36,962 nt of DNA from Turicibacter sp. (GTDB lineage Bacteria > Bacillota > Bacilli > MOL361 > Turicibacteraceae). Both the position numbers and the translations under genes were made by a program. The notes under the pieces are model-generated. The model was not told where the DNA came from and did no database searches. It saw nothing but the letters and a program-made list of their open reading frames with translations. This document shows, piece after piece, positions 27,969 to 34,583 of the stretch. The stretch's first letter is position 1, and each line of letters begins with the position of its first letter. The stretch is taken from contig JAUMTV010000013.1 of assembly GCA_030531025.1 (NCBI GenBank), positions 1-36,962 on the forward strand, given 5' to 3'.

Positions 27969-27997
27969 ATTATATGCTACTTATTGAAAAATGTCAA
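27969..27997 (-). promoter_or_regulatory. Promoter of the cold-shock gene
   Basis: Perfect TTGACA (27997-27992) and TATAAT (27974-27969) are spaced by 17 bp on the minus strand. This gives an approximately 140-nt untranslated leader that probably takes part in cold-shock control. Confidence 0.88.
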
Positions 27998-28137
27998 TGA
28001 TAGTTGAGCCTTGCTTGTGCCCTTCTTTTGATGAACTAGACTTTTATCCCATCTAAAACGATCTACTCAATCTAAATCTTATCTTATTTTTCACCTCATA
28101 AGTAGATTATTTGATATATTTTATCATTTGTAATAAA

Positions 28138-28170
28138 AATTGCCATCCATTTTAATTAATGATGGCAATT
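28138..28170. repeat. Inverted motif AATTGCCATC-N13-GATGGCAATT without an integrase gene
   Basis: This is a third copy of the integrase-linked motif: 10-bp perfect arms and a 13-bp spacer. The bases just upstream (about 28119-28135, reading FDIFYHL-stop) resemble the C-terminus of integrase 2 (FDRFFE-stop). It may mark the end of a deleted integrase that once sat next to the comEB 3' end. Confidence 0.55.
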
Positions 28171-28244
28171 AAAAAGTTCATATTAACGTGTTAACGAGTT
28201 ATGATTATGAATAATAAAAAAGTGATATGATGAGCTAAATCAAT

Positions 28245-28376
28245 CTATTCTACTTGAGTTTCAACTGTTAATTTAACTTCTTTCATTTGGCGATACTTTA
28301 CTCCCGCTGCATCAAGCATTCGCTTTGAAGCAATCGTACTATCTGTCTGAGCATATTTATCACTCATGTAGATTAT
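28245..28376 (-). pseudogene. 3' fragment of the dCMP deaminase gene (comEB'), likely displaced attachment-site copy
   Basis: The minus strand encodes 41 residues from YMSDKYAQTDS to VETQVE-stop that match the C-terminus of the complete comEB at 36.3 kb with only three changes. Similarity begins abruptly at about 28373. Identical DNA blocks include 20 bp at 28351-28370 (matching 36433-36452) and 23 bp at 28297-28319 (matching 36379-36401). There is no start or N-terminal part. Such a leftover 3' end is what integration into the end of a gene leaves at the far side of an element. Confidence 0.9.
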
Positions 28377-28464
28377 TGGATATTTAAATATTAATCATAA
28401 TCTTTCTTAAATATCCCTATAAGTAGCGGGATATCAATGCTTTTTAAGAAATGATTATATAATT

Positions 28465-28492
28465 TTAACTCCTTATCTATCCTTACTATAAT
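28465..28492 (+). promoter_or_regulatory. Promoter of the 74-aa gene
   Basis: TTAACT (28465-28470) and TATAAT (28487-28492) have a 16-bp spacer. The inverted motif at 28502-28531 lies directly at the transcript start, so a protein bound there could repress this promoter. Confidence 0.55.
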
Positions 28493-28501
28493 ATATCTAA
28501 T

Positions 28502-28531
28502 TTTCCACCATTAGTGACAAGATGGTGGCAA
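28502..28531. repeat. Fourth copy of the integrase-linked motif: TTTCCACC-N14-GGTGGCAA
   Basis: One arm has a single mismatch to TTGCCACC, and the spacer is 14 instead of 13. It lies just inside the left end of the island, 126 bp from the comEB fragment. The copy at 36182-36210 lies 117 bp from the intact comEB stop, so both ends of the island carry it. Confidence 0.5.
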
Positions 28532-28556
28532 GTAAAAAAAATGGAGAGATACGATT

Positions 28557-28781
28557 ATGAATAACGATATTATTAACGATTGGTTAGAAACATACCAGCT
28601 CCCGCTACAAGAATTAGCGGTTAAATACAACGTCCCCTTAGGAGAGGTCGTAGAGATAACAGAGCTTTATTTATTGATTAATTGTATCATAGATGTGATG
28701 TATCTTTATAATCAGTTGGAATGGTATGGTAACAAAGAGTTGCAAAAAGAAATCAGCGATCTAGTTTGTGAGACATTTTAA
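28557..28781 (+). CDS. Small acidic protein of unknown function
   Basis: This 74-aa protein sits at the left end of the island. It is acidic and helical, with an LQELAVKYNVPLGEVVEI segment (residues 17-34) that could be a helix-turn-helix-like pair, although I cannot assign a family. The start is an ATG with GGAGAG 8 bp upstream, behind a recognisable promoter and in front of a terminator, so it is probably expressed. Its position next to an element end would suit an excision or control protein, but that is inference only. Confidence 0.6.
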   Translation: MNNDIINDWLETYQLPLQELAVKYNVPLGEVVEITELYLLINCIIDVMYLYNQLEWYGNKELQKEISDLVCETF

Positions 28782-28807
28782 ATAAAGCGTAGTCAAAATA
28801 AAACAAC

Positions 28808-28858
28808 AGATAGCGAGTAAAATAGTTCATTCTATTCTCACCATCTGTTGTTTTTTAA
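28808..28858 (+). terminator. Terminator after the 74-aa gene
   Basis: The outer stem AACAACAGAT/ATCTGTTGTT and an inner GAGTAAAATAG/CTATTCTC stem are followed by TTTTTT. Confidence 0.7.
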
Positions 28859-28960
28859 GTAGTCACCATCGACAAAACTAAATATCATCTGTAAATTCTA
28901 CTATAGATTGCGGCTTGTAGATAACTAACAATTTATTCCATATAATAAAGTCAAAAGTTA

Positions 28961-28992
28961 AAAAGATAGATAGACACTCCATCTATCTTTTT
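28961..28992 (-). terminator. Terminator of the DHFR-like gene
   Basis: Stem AAAAAGATAGAT with ATCTATCTTTTT overlaps the 3' end and stop codon of the reductase gene. Confidence 0.7.
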
Positions 28993-29519
28993 TTATGTTT
29001 ACTATACCTTAAAATCGTGATTCCAGATTCTACATAATACCCTTTTAACTTTAGGTTTATTGTTGGATTATTCTCTAAAAACAAAGGGCGTCCTGAACCT
29101 AAAATCGTTGGAATCACCCCTACAATATACTCATCAATACTGTCCGATTTAAGAAATGCATCAATCATTTGACCACCACCAAACAAGTAAATATCTTTCC
29201 CTTCTTTTTGCTTCTCTTCGATTAAAAGCTTAACAATATCTCCTTTGATAAAATGAATATTATCAAAATCTTCAAGTTCTTCTGAAGTTGCTACGAAAAC
29301 TTTTTTATTGGGATATTGTAAATGCATGTCTTGTTCATAACATCGTTTCCCCATTACCACTATATCTATGCTTTCTAAAAAGTCATCAAAGCTCCATTTT
29401 TGATCAGTATCTAATGTTGAATTTCCATCACCAACGATCCACTCATAACCGCCCGTTTCATCAGCAATATACCCATCCAAACTCATCGCTAAATTCAAAA
29501 TTATTTTTCTCTTCATCAT
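28983..29519 (-). CDS. Dihydrofolate reductase-family protein (RibD C-terminal-like)
   Basis: A 178-aa reductase-like protein of the DHFR/RibD-C superfamily, related to Bacillus YwjB/YyaP-type proteins. The N-terminus KIILNLAMSLDGYIAD is the family hallmark. VVMGKRCYEQ and the GGGQMIDAFLKSD nucleotide-binding loop follow, then PTILGSGRPLF. It probably binds NADPH, but the substrate is unknown, and it is not the housekeeping FolA. The start is one of two adjacent ATGs after AAAGGAG. It is a single-gene transcript inside the island, likely cargo. Confidence 0.85.
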   Translation of the reverse strand: MMKRKIILNLAMSLDGYIADETGGYEWIVGDGNSTLDTDQKWSFDDFLESIDIVVMGKRCYEQDMHLQYPNKKVFVATSEELEDFDNIHFIKGDIVKLLIEEKQKEGKDIYLFGGGQMIDAFLKSDSIDEYIVGVIPTILGSGRPLFLENNPTINLKLKGYYVESGITILRYSKHKKR

Positions 29520-29925
29520 AACATCTCCTTTCTAAGCTGTAGATTTATTATACTATAATTAAGGTGATATCCTATGTCATATTGCTCTCTTTGTAAGTTA
29601 ATCTTTATCGAGGACGAATTGTCAATACAAACGAGATAGTTTCTCATATACTTTTATTCTATTTTATTGCAAAATAATGATTAGTTAGTTCTCTAGCTCG
29701 ATTACCACCTTTCCTTTTGTGGGATATATTAGTTATTGAACAAACTTATACGGATATGTTATATTTCTTTTTGGGAAAATAAGAGAGATATTTCGAAGTT
29801 TCTCACATATACAACCTACTTAATACAGAGACTTTATGCCTCTTTTTCTATACGTATCGCTTGATAAATATTGTATTATTTTGTAGAATATGTATTGAGG
29901 TTTTTGCCTCTACAATCCCAAATTA
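29520..29925. other. AT-rich gene desert upstream of the DHFR-like gene
   Basis: I see no convincing gene here. Short GAG(G)-N-GCCTC inverted repeats occur near 29827-29845 and 29897-29910. The only longer open frame (29871 onward) crosses the hairpins at 29950-30032 and lacks a ribosome site. Confidence 0.4.
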
Positions 29926-29935
29926 TCAGTATAAT

Positions 29936-30032
29936 ACTTTTTCTTCGAGGCTACTGCTATTGCCTCGTTTATGCATCTAAAAAAGTCATCCCAATTAAAA
30001 AGCAACCAGTATTTTTACTCGGTTGCTTTTTT
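29936..30032 (+). ncRNA. Candidate small RNA with two hairpins
   Basis: A TATAAT at 29930-29935, with a poor -35, precedes about 90 nt. It holds a GAGGC/GCCTC hairpin (29947-29967) and a terminator-like hairpin AAAAGCAACC/GGTTGCTTTT (29999-30031) with a T-run. No ribosome site or good ORF fits. It could be a small regulatory RNA or the RNA partner of a type I toxin-antitoxin pair, but no toxin was recognised. Confidence 0.35.
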
Positions 30033-30110
30033 CAACTTTATTTATATAAAGGGCTATGTAATAAGTGTATTCGGTACAGAGTAGGAATACGCTTGGTAAA
30101 ATAAAAAAAA

Positions 30111-30136
30111 GATAGCTATTTCATTTCATAGCTACC
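30111..30136 (-). terminator. Terminator 3 of the tandem minus-strand units
   Basis: On the minus strand the stem GGTAGCTAT with ATAGCTATC is followed by eight T residues. Confidence 0.7.
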
Positions 30137-30190
30137 TTTCCGAATCCAAAGTGACCTTCAGCGTTTTGTAGAGTAAATATTAAACCTACC

Positions 30191-30391
30191 TTTATAATAT
30201 AACATTTTATGGCAAAAAAATCATAACAAAAAAGATAGCAAGTGAACTTAATCACCCGCTATCCTTTTCAAGAGCTTTTCTTTTTTTGTGAAGAGAACAT
30301 TAGAAATACTTCCATAATATAACATTTTTCAACAAACATTGCAAGACAAAAAAGGTAGCAAAGTGAACCTAATCACCTGCTACCTTTTTTA
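30191..30391 (-). repeat. Tandem promoter-terminator repeat, two units 120 bp apart
   Basis: The blocks 30191-30271 and 30311-30391 are diverged direct repeats. Each has an AATATAACATTT box (a TATATT on the minus strand), an A-rich spacer, then a terminator stem (GATAGC/GCTATC, or GGTAGC/GCTACC, enclosing GTGA/TCAC). On the minus strand each terminator is followed by a promoter-like box. The second has TTGCAA-N17-TATATT. Transcripts of about 80-90 nt would end at the next hairpin. Small RNAs are the inference. Confidence 0.5.
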
Positions 30392-30915
30392 TTATCTTCA
30401 TTTATCGAATCATATACGGCTTGTCTACGCTCTAAAGACATTCTTTCGTTAGATGTAGATTTTCGAGTTTTTGTTATCAAATACCATATATCATTCGTAC
30501 TCTTCACAAAACAACATAACGTAAAGATGATTGATATAGTTATAACAAACGGAATAAAATTCATCAGTAAGTTCGTCATGGCTGATGAACTGATAATCAC
30601 CAATAACGCTAAACACACTGAAACTATTCCTGCCCAAATCCCGAAAACTACGTTTAGGTACATCCTATCTACAATTGAAGTAGCCGATCATCTTTGCATT
30701 ATCTTTCCATCAGACATTCCCATGATAATCCCTAGCGCAGTAAACATAAACCCTGAAATAATAGCATTAAAGTTAATTACATTCCAGTAAAAATCATAAT
30801 TAGATTCATTCACCATAAATATACTATAATCAATAATATTTGTTTGTTTTAACAGAGTAGCAGTAAGCACAGATAAAAACATTGAAACCAATATATTTTT
30901 CCATTTTCTCCACAT
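30373..30915 (-). pseudogene. Four-helix membrane protein interrupted by an in-frame TGA
   Basis: Two open segments in the same frame (30915-30688 and 30687-30373) are separated only by a TGA at 30690-30688. Together they form one protein of about 180 aa. The predicted helices, in order, lie around NILVSMFLSVLTATLL, ISGFMFTALGIIMG, VFGIWAGIVSVCLALLVII and FIPFVITISIIFTLCCF, with a basic C-terminal tail. The ATG at 30915 follows AGGGAG by about 9 bp. It lies 38 bp behind the gene at 30954-31913, in the same operon. A toxic membrane effector paired with a soluble sensor is possible, and loss by nonsense would fit that, but no family was recognised. Reinitiation at the ATG at 30663 could still make the second half. 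Confidence 0.6.
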
Positions 30916-30953
30916 TAAAACAACTCCCTTTTCTATATTCAATTATATCTCAG

Positions 30954-31913
30954 TTATAACTTATTCGCTAATAAAATTAGTCTATCTTGATGCTTTTTAT
31001 ACTCAGTCTCCATCACCTCATAAACTTTTTCCCTGAAGCTTTCAGAATTATATAGGATTTGCCCTAATTCATTTATTTCAAAAGCTATTTTAACTTTAGC
31101 ATTAAACTGTTGTTCCACCAATCTATAATCTTGAGTTCTAGAGTTTATCGTCTTTCCTCCTATAGATAACCCTCTCATTAGTTTATTATCTTTGAATCTA
31201 TTTGACATACTATTTACAAAATCATTTATCTTTTCTTGTTCAAATATTAATGCCTTCTTATTTTTTACACTTCTTACCTGAATAGCAACCTCATACTCCT
31301 CATCTGTTGCTAATTGTTTAATCGCTTTATCAGGAACATTCAACTGCTCTAAATACCCTGCTTCAGGAATGATAAATTTATAAGAAAATTTAGAAATTTC
31401 AGAGCCGGGTGCTAATAACTCTTTAACATTCTCTGCTGAAACGATATTCAATAACTCCATCTCATATTCTTGAGTATACTGATTTACAATATTATTCAAT
31501 ATTATCGGTTGAGGTGCTGATTGCCCTGTGATAAAACCTATAATCCCATTTTTATAATCTAATAAAAAGTGCGTAAATATCTCTATACCGAATTGACCTT
31601 CTTGTTCTGGTTTCAAAATATCTTGATGTGTACAATCGGAATAGTTTCGTAAATGTATTTCTACTGTAGGTTTAATTTTCCCAACTCGAGCGAACAAGAA
31701 ATTTTCGTCATTTTTTAAAATATCCATAGTTGTGAAATGAGAACCACTAGATAACCGTAAACTGTTATTAATTGAAAAACTTGTAAAAACCTTATTAAAT
31801 ATAGTATAAATTCTATCATTAGCAGAAGTTTTGTCTGCACTATTCATAATATTTACAGAATAATAATAAATCATTCTATCTTTTTTCAATACTTTATTAG
31901 CTTTTTTACTCAT
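30954..31913 (-). CDS. Soluble protein of unknown family, partner of the membrane protein
   Basis: This 319-aa protein has no signal peptide or membrane segment. N-terminal landmarks are YYYSVNIMNS and FARVGKIKPTVEIHLRNYSD; the middle has HFLLDYKNGIIGFITGQSAP. A long helical C-terminus ends near ETEYKKHQDRLILL. I do not recognise a family. I chose the ATG at 31913, a few bases after GGAAAGGGATAGG; the ATG at 31943 has no ribosome site. It is directly followed by the four-helix membrane gene. Two-gene soluble-plus-membrane pairs on mobile islands are often anti-phage systems (Kiwa has such an architecture with the opposite order), but I see no diagnostic motif. Confidence 0.7.
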   Translation of the reverse strand: MSKKANKVLKKDRMIYYYSVNIMNSADKTSANDRIYTIFNKVFTSFSINNSLRLSSGSHFTTMDILKNDENFLFARVGKIKPTVEIHLRNYSDCTHQDILKPEQEGQFGIEIFTHFLLDYKNGIIGFITGQSAPQPIILNNIVNQYTQEYEMELLNIVSAENVKELLAPGSEISKFSYKFIIPEAGYLEQLNVPDKAIKQLATDEEYEVAIQVRSVKNKKALIFEQEKINDFVNSMSNRFKDNKLMRGLSIGGKTINSRTQDYRLVEQQFNAKVKIAFEINELGQILYNSESFREKVYEVMETEYKKHQDRLILLANKL

Positions 31914-32005
31914 CTCATTCCTATCCCTTTCCTTTATATTCATATCAGTCGAAGATTATACCCTATACTACTTTTTATTATAATTTCTTCAATATTTTAC
32001 AAAAC

Positions 32006-32047
32006 AAAAAGAGGTAGAAACAGAATTAACTGAATCTACCTCTTTTT
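32006..32047 (-). terminator. Terminator after the deaminase gene
   Basis: A 13-bp perfect stem AAAAAGAGGTAGA with its complement, flanked by T-runs, lies between the deaminase and the soluble-protein gene. Confidence 0.8.
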
Positions 32048-32205
32048 CACAAAGAACATCATGACATTTGATTTATTATATTATAAATTCCATTTTTCAG
32101 AAATAAATGGAGGGGGGATACAGTAAGTGAGGCTGAGAAATCATGATTAGAATAAAAAAATTCCTTCGTAATTAAGAGGCAAGATAAAGTAAAAAAGCTA
32201 CCTCG

Positions 32206-32700
32206 TTATTTACTATTCCAATATCCAATATGCGGCTTAACAATTTCTTTAGCTACCTCTTCATTTGCAATAGGCCCGATAATTTCAATAGGTTTTTGGC
32301 CTCTAGCAACAATTTCCCTACATGGCATATCAAAAGTTGGATTATCATCATCATTTCCTGTCAATTCCAAAAGCTTTTTCTCACTAATTCCATAAACTAT
32401 TCTTCCAACATTTCCCCAATAGATTGCTCCAGTACACATACAACATGGTTCTGCTGTTGAATATAAAGTACAATTCCATAAAAATTCTTTTGAATAAAGT
32501 TTTACAGCTTTTCTCATGGCTGTTGTTTCCGCATGTCCCGTACACTCTCTATCGGTAACTTCTATATTTCCAGATTCAATAATAATCTGCCCATCTTTAT
32601 CTACGATCAAGGCTCCAAAAGGATGATTTCCATTTGCTAGTGATTCATTAGCAATCTCAATGCATCTCTTAATATACTTAATATGATCCAAATCTTTCAC
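32206..32700 (-). CDS. Nucleoside/guanine deaminase-like protein (CDA superfamily)
   Basis: This 164-aa zinc-dependent deaminase is close to the GuaD/TadA branch of the cytidine deaminase fold. The catalytic HAE motif is in CTGHAETTAMRKA and the zinc cysteines are in AEPCCMCTGAIYW. HPFGALIVDKDGQII is typical of the branch. The C-terminal FDMPCREIVARGQKPIEI resembles guanine deaminases more than tRNA deaminases, but the substrate is not certain. The start is a GTG 8 bp after GGAGG. A candidate attenuator lies upstream. It is cargo of an island that is itself inserted in another CDA-fold gene, comEB. Confidence 0.85.
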   Translation of the reverse strand: MKDLDHIKYIKRCIEIANESLANGNHPFGALIVDKDGQIIIESGNIEVTDRECTGHAETTAMRKAVKLYSKEFLWNCTLYSTAEPCCMCTGAIYWGNVGRIVYGISEKKLLELTGNDDDNPTFDMPCREIVARGQKPIEIIGPIANEEVAKEIVKPHIGYWNSK

Positions 32701-32734
32701 AATATTTTCCTCCTAACACATTCATCGAATTTAA

Positions 32735-32860
32735 CAAAAAAAGTAGCCACATATTTGGGCTACCTTATAAATACTTGATTTTTTATACAATCAGCCCATA
32801 CAAGATGAGTAGCATATATATCTACCTAATGAGTCTCTTGCGGGCGCCATTGATACAAAT
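32735..32860 (-). promoter_or_regulatory. Candidate transcription attenuator or riboswitch upstream of the deaminase
   Basis: On the minus strand a bulged hairpin (32845-32794; GCCC/GGGC, CAAGA/TCTTG, GTAG/CTAC) is followed by a terminator (32763-32743; GTAGCC/GGCTAC, then seven T). The GGGCT at the 3' end of the first hairpin (32797-32793) can pair instead with AGCCC of the terminator (32761-32757). The two folds would then be mutually exclusive. A TATAAT (32867-32862) precedes it, with no good -35 at proper spacing. I do not recognise a known aptamer consensus. Confidence 0.5.
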
Positions 32861-33026
32861 CATTATATCTATTCTTTTGTCAACAACTATATTATATATT
32901 CTTTTTAATAAAAATCAATAGAATAAACAATATATCTGAAAAAACTCTATTTTAGACTATCTCAGCTTGTCCGAAACTTTGATATATCTGAAATCTTATA
33001 TAGAAAAATTTAATTGGAGATTTAAT

Positions 33027-33236
33027 ATGAGGACTGTAAGCAATAATAAAGAAGAGATTGAAACTATGCTAAATATCTTATTTAGAAGTCCTGTGAAAAC
33101 TAGAAGGCAACTAAAAAATAGTATTTCCTTATACGTTCTAAAAGCTCAAATATTCTATCGCAACGACCAACAGTTTAACAAAACTACTTCTAATAGGGTA
33201 ATACTGTTTAAAATTTTAGCCATTCAAAAGAAATAA
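33027..33236 (+). CDS. Hypothetical small basic protein
   Basis: This is a 69-aa open frame from an ATG that follows GGAG by 8 bp. The product is basic (PVKTRRQLKNSISLYVLKAQIFYRN) with no recognised motif. The region is very AT-rich and no terminator or clear promoter is visible, so it may be a degraded fragment or not a gene. Confidence 0.3.
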   Translation: MRTVSNNKEEIETMLNILFRSPVKTRRQLKNSISLYVLKAQIFYRNDQQFNKTTSNRVILFKILAIQKK

Positions 33237-33472
33237 TCGTAGTAAGTTTCTTTCAATCGTAGTAAATTAGTGGTAAATAATTTCTTTATTTTTCTAATAT
33301 ATATATAAACAGATAAGTTTTTCACATTATCAAGAGGACTTTTAAATCGACAAAAAGTTATCTAAAAGTTAAAAGGTATAGAAAACTAAGTATGCTTTAA
33401 ACTATGAATTACATTTCTGTTTATATATAGATAAAATCACTAAACATCTCACTCAAAAAAATATATCGCCAT

Positions 33473-34075
33473 GAAAAAAATCCTGTCTATATTTAATTTA
33501 GGTGTCGTTCCTAATGAAGTCAAAATTGGCTTGAATTATTTATTCCTTTAAAGGAAAAAAACTATCGGAAAATCTTTCGACACCTCTCCACTCACGTTAA
33601 TTTTACCGTCAGCTAATAATACAGATTGATCATACACTTTTAAATTTTTAATTATAGAAACTAATTATCCATCTTAAGGGCATCTGAAATTCTCGCTTTA
33701 TAGACCTTTCAATTACGACCTTTAGTTATAGCTAAACAATCACTGACAATAGAAATATGCGTGTCCTGTATCAATAAATCCTAATAATTCTAAATCAGAA
33801 TTATTCAATCGACGCAAATTTGCGCTCATTACGTAACTTTAATGATTTTGTCGTGGGATTTTCACTCACCACAATTTCGTGGTCAGTTATTTATATTTAA
33901 TTGTATGAGAAGCATACAATTGAAACTCAGATTTCAAAGATATTGACAGCTAAAATTTGTTATCGGTATCACCGATATGTTTTTTACAGCTCAAAATTGA
34001 GCCGTTTATTTCAGTTGCATCCCCCTCATTTTTGAGAAAACCTACAGTTGTTTATCATAAAACAACGCTGTGTTA
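33473..34075 (-). ncRNA. Candidate large structured RNA (~600 nt) in a gene desert
   Basis: No ORF is credible here, but perfect hairpins follow one another. AATAATTCT/AGAATTATT lies at 33783-33805, CGCAAATTTGCG at 33813-33824, ACCAC/GTGGT at 33868-33883, and AATTGTATG/CATACAATT at 33899-33921. TATCGGT/ACCGATA lies at 33961-33977, an 8-bp stem at 33987-34004, and GTTGTTT/AAACAAC at 34047-34066. AGGTGTCG (33500-33507) pairs with CGACACCT (33578-33585) at longer range. The stem at 33987-34004 gains a G-U pair only if read from the minus strand, which favours that strand. The boundaries are estimates. Confidence 0.5.
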
Positions 34076-34127
34076 AATAAAAATATTGTTAAAATATAAA
34101 AAAGAAACTACAAACTAATAAAATGTA

Positions 34128-34171
34128 CCCTAGAGAGTAGACAAAGAAAAAAGTCTACCCTCTAGGGTTTT
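34128..34171 (+). terminator. Hairpin at the left end of the IS150-like element
   Basis: A stem of about 15 bp (CCCTAGAG-AGTAGAC with GTCTAC-CCTCTAGGG) plus TTTTTT overlaps the left inverted repeat. It should block outside transcription from entering the transposase. Confidence 0.8.
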
Positions 34172-34211
34172 TTGATAGAATAGAAAGTATATAGTTTTTG
34201 GAGGATTAAAA

Positions 34212-34583
34212 ATGAGCAAGAAGTTATTTACATCAGAAGAAATTGAACAGTTAAAACAAAATACCTGTGTTAAATCAGTGTCTGAAAAAGGCATTACGTA
34301 TACAAAAGAATTCAAAGAAAATTTTATTAAGATGAGTGAGAAAGGTCATTTGCCTAGAGAAATATTTGAGGTTCATGGATTTGATCTCTCAGTTCTTGGC
34401 ATGTCTCGTGTGGCATCAGCGGCTAAACGTTGGAGACGCGCCTATAAAACACAAGGGGCTTTAGGATTAGATGATGCACGTACGAAATACTCAGGACGAC
34501 CGATTCAGCGTGAGTTAACATTAGAAGAACAACTGCAACGCACGCAAGCCGAGTTAGAGATATTAAAGATGGAAAATGAATGA
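34212..34583 (+). CDS. IS150-like transposase OrfA (helix-turn-helix subunit), probably shortened
   Basis: This 123-aa DNA-binding subunit has an N-terminal helix-turn-helix (KEFKENFIKMSEKGHLPREIFEVHGF) and a C-terminal leucine-rich helix (LTLEEQLQRTQAELEILKMENE). The start is an ATG after GGAGG. A TGA at 34581-34583 ends it three bases before a classic A-AAA-AAG slippery heptamer (34586-34592), where this family normally shifts -1 to make the OrfAB transposase. Because the stop precedes the heptamer, the fusion should no longer form. Trp (TGG) in ENEWLKKL is a plausible original codon. Confidence 0.85.
   Translation: MSKKLFTSEEIEQLKQNTCVKSVSEKGITYTKEFKENFIKMSEKGHLPREIFEVHGFDLSVLGMSRVASAAKRWRRAYKTQGALGLDDARTKYSGRPIQRELTLEEQLQRTQAELEILKMENE

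Noticed and set aside
29871..30104. 77-aa plus-strand ORF in the gap upstream of the DHFR-like gene
   Set aside because: It runs through two hairpins including a terminator, has no ribosome site and unusual composition.
30111..30395. CRISPR array
   Set aside because: There are only two similar units, diverged and containing terminators, with no constant repeat-spacer pattern and no cas genes.
30527..30790. 87-aa plus-strand ORF
   Set aside because: It is antisense to the membrane-protein gene and lacks a ribosome site.
30954..31913. Confident assignment of the two-gene unit as Kiwa (KwaB plus KwaA)
   Set aside because: Only size and membrane topology resemble it. The gene order differs and no DUF4868 motif could be recognised.
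32855..32883. TTGACA (32883-32878) with TATAAT (32867-32862) as a normal promoter for the deaminase leader
   Set aside because: The spacer is only 10 bp. Both boxes are good, but they cannot work together as a standard promoter.
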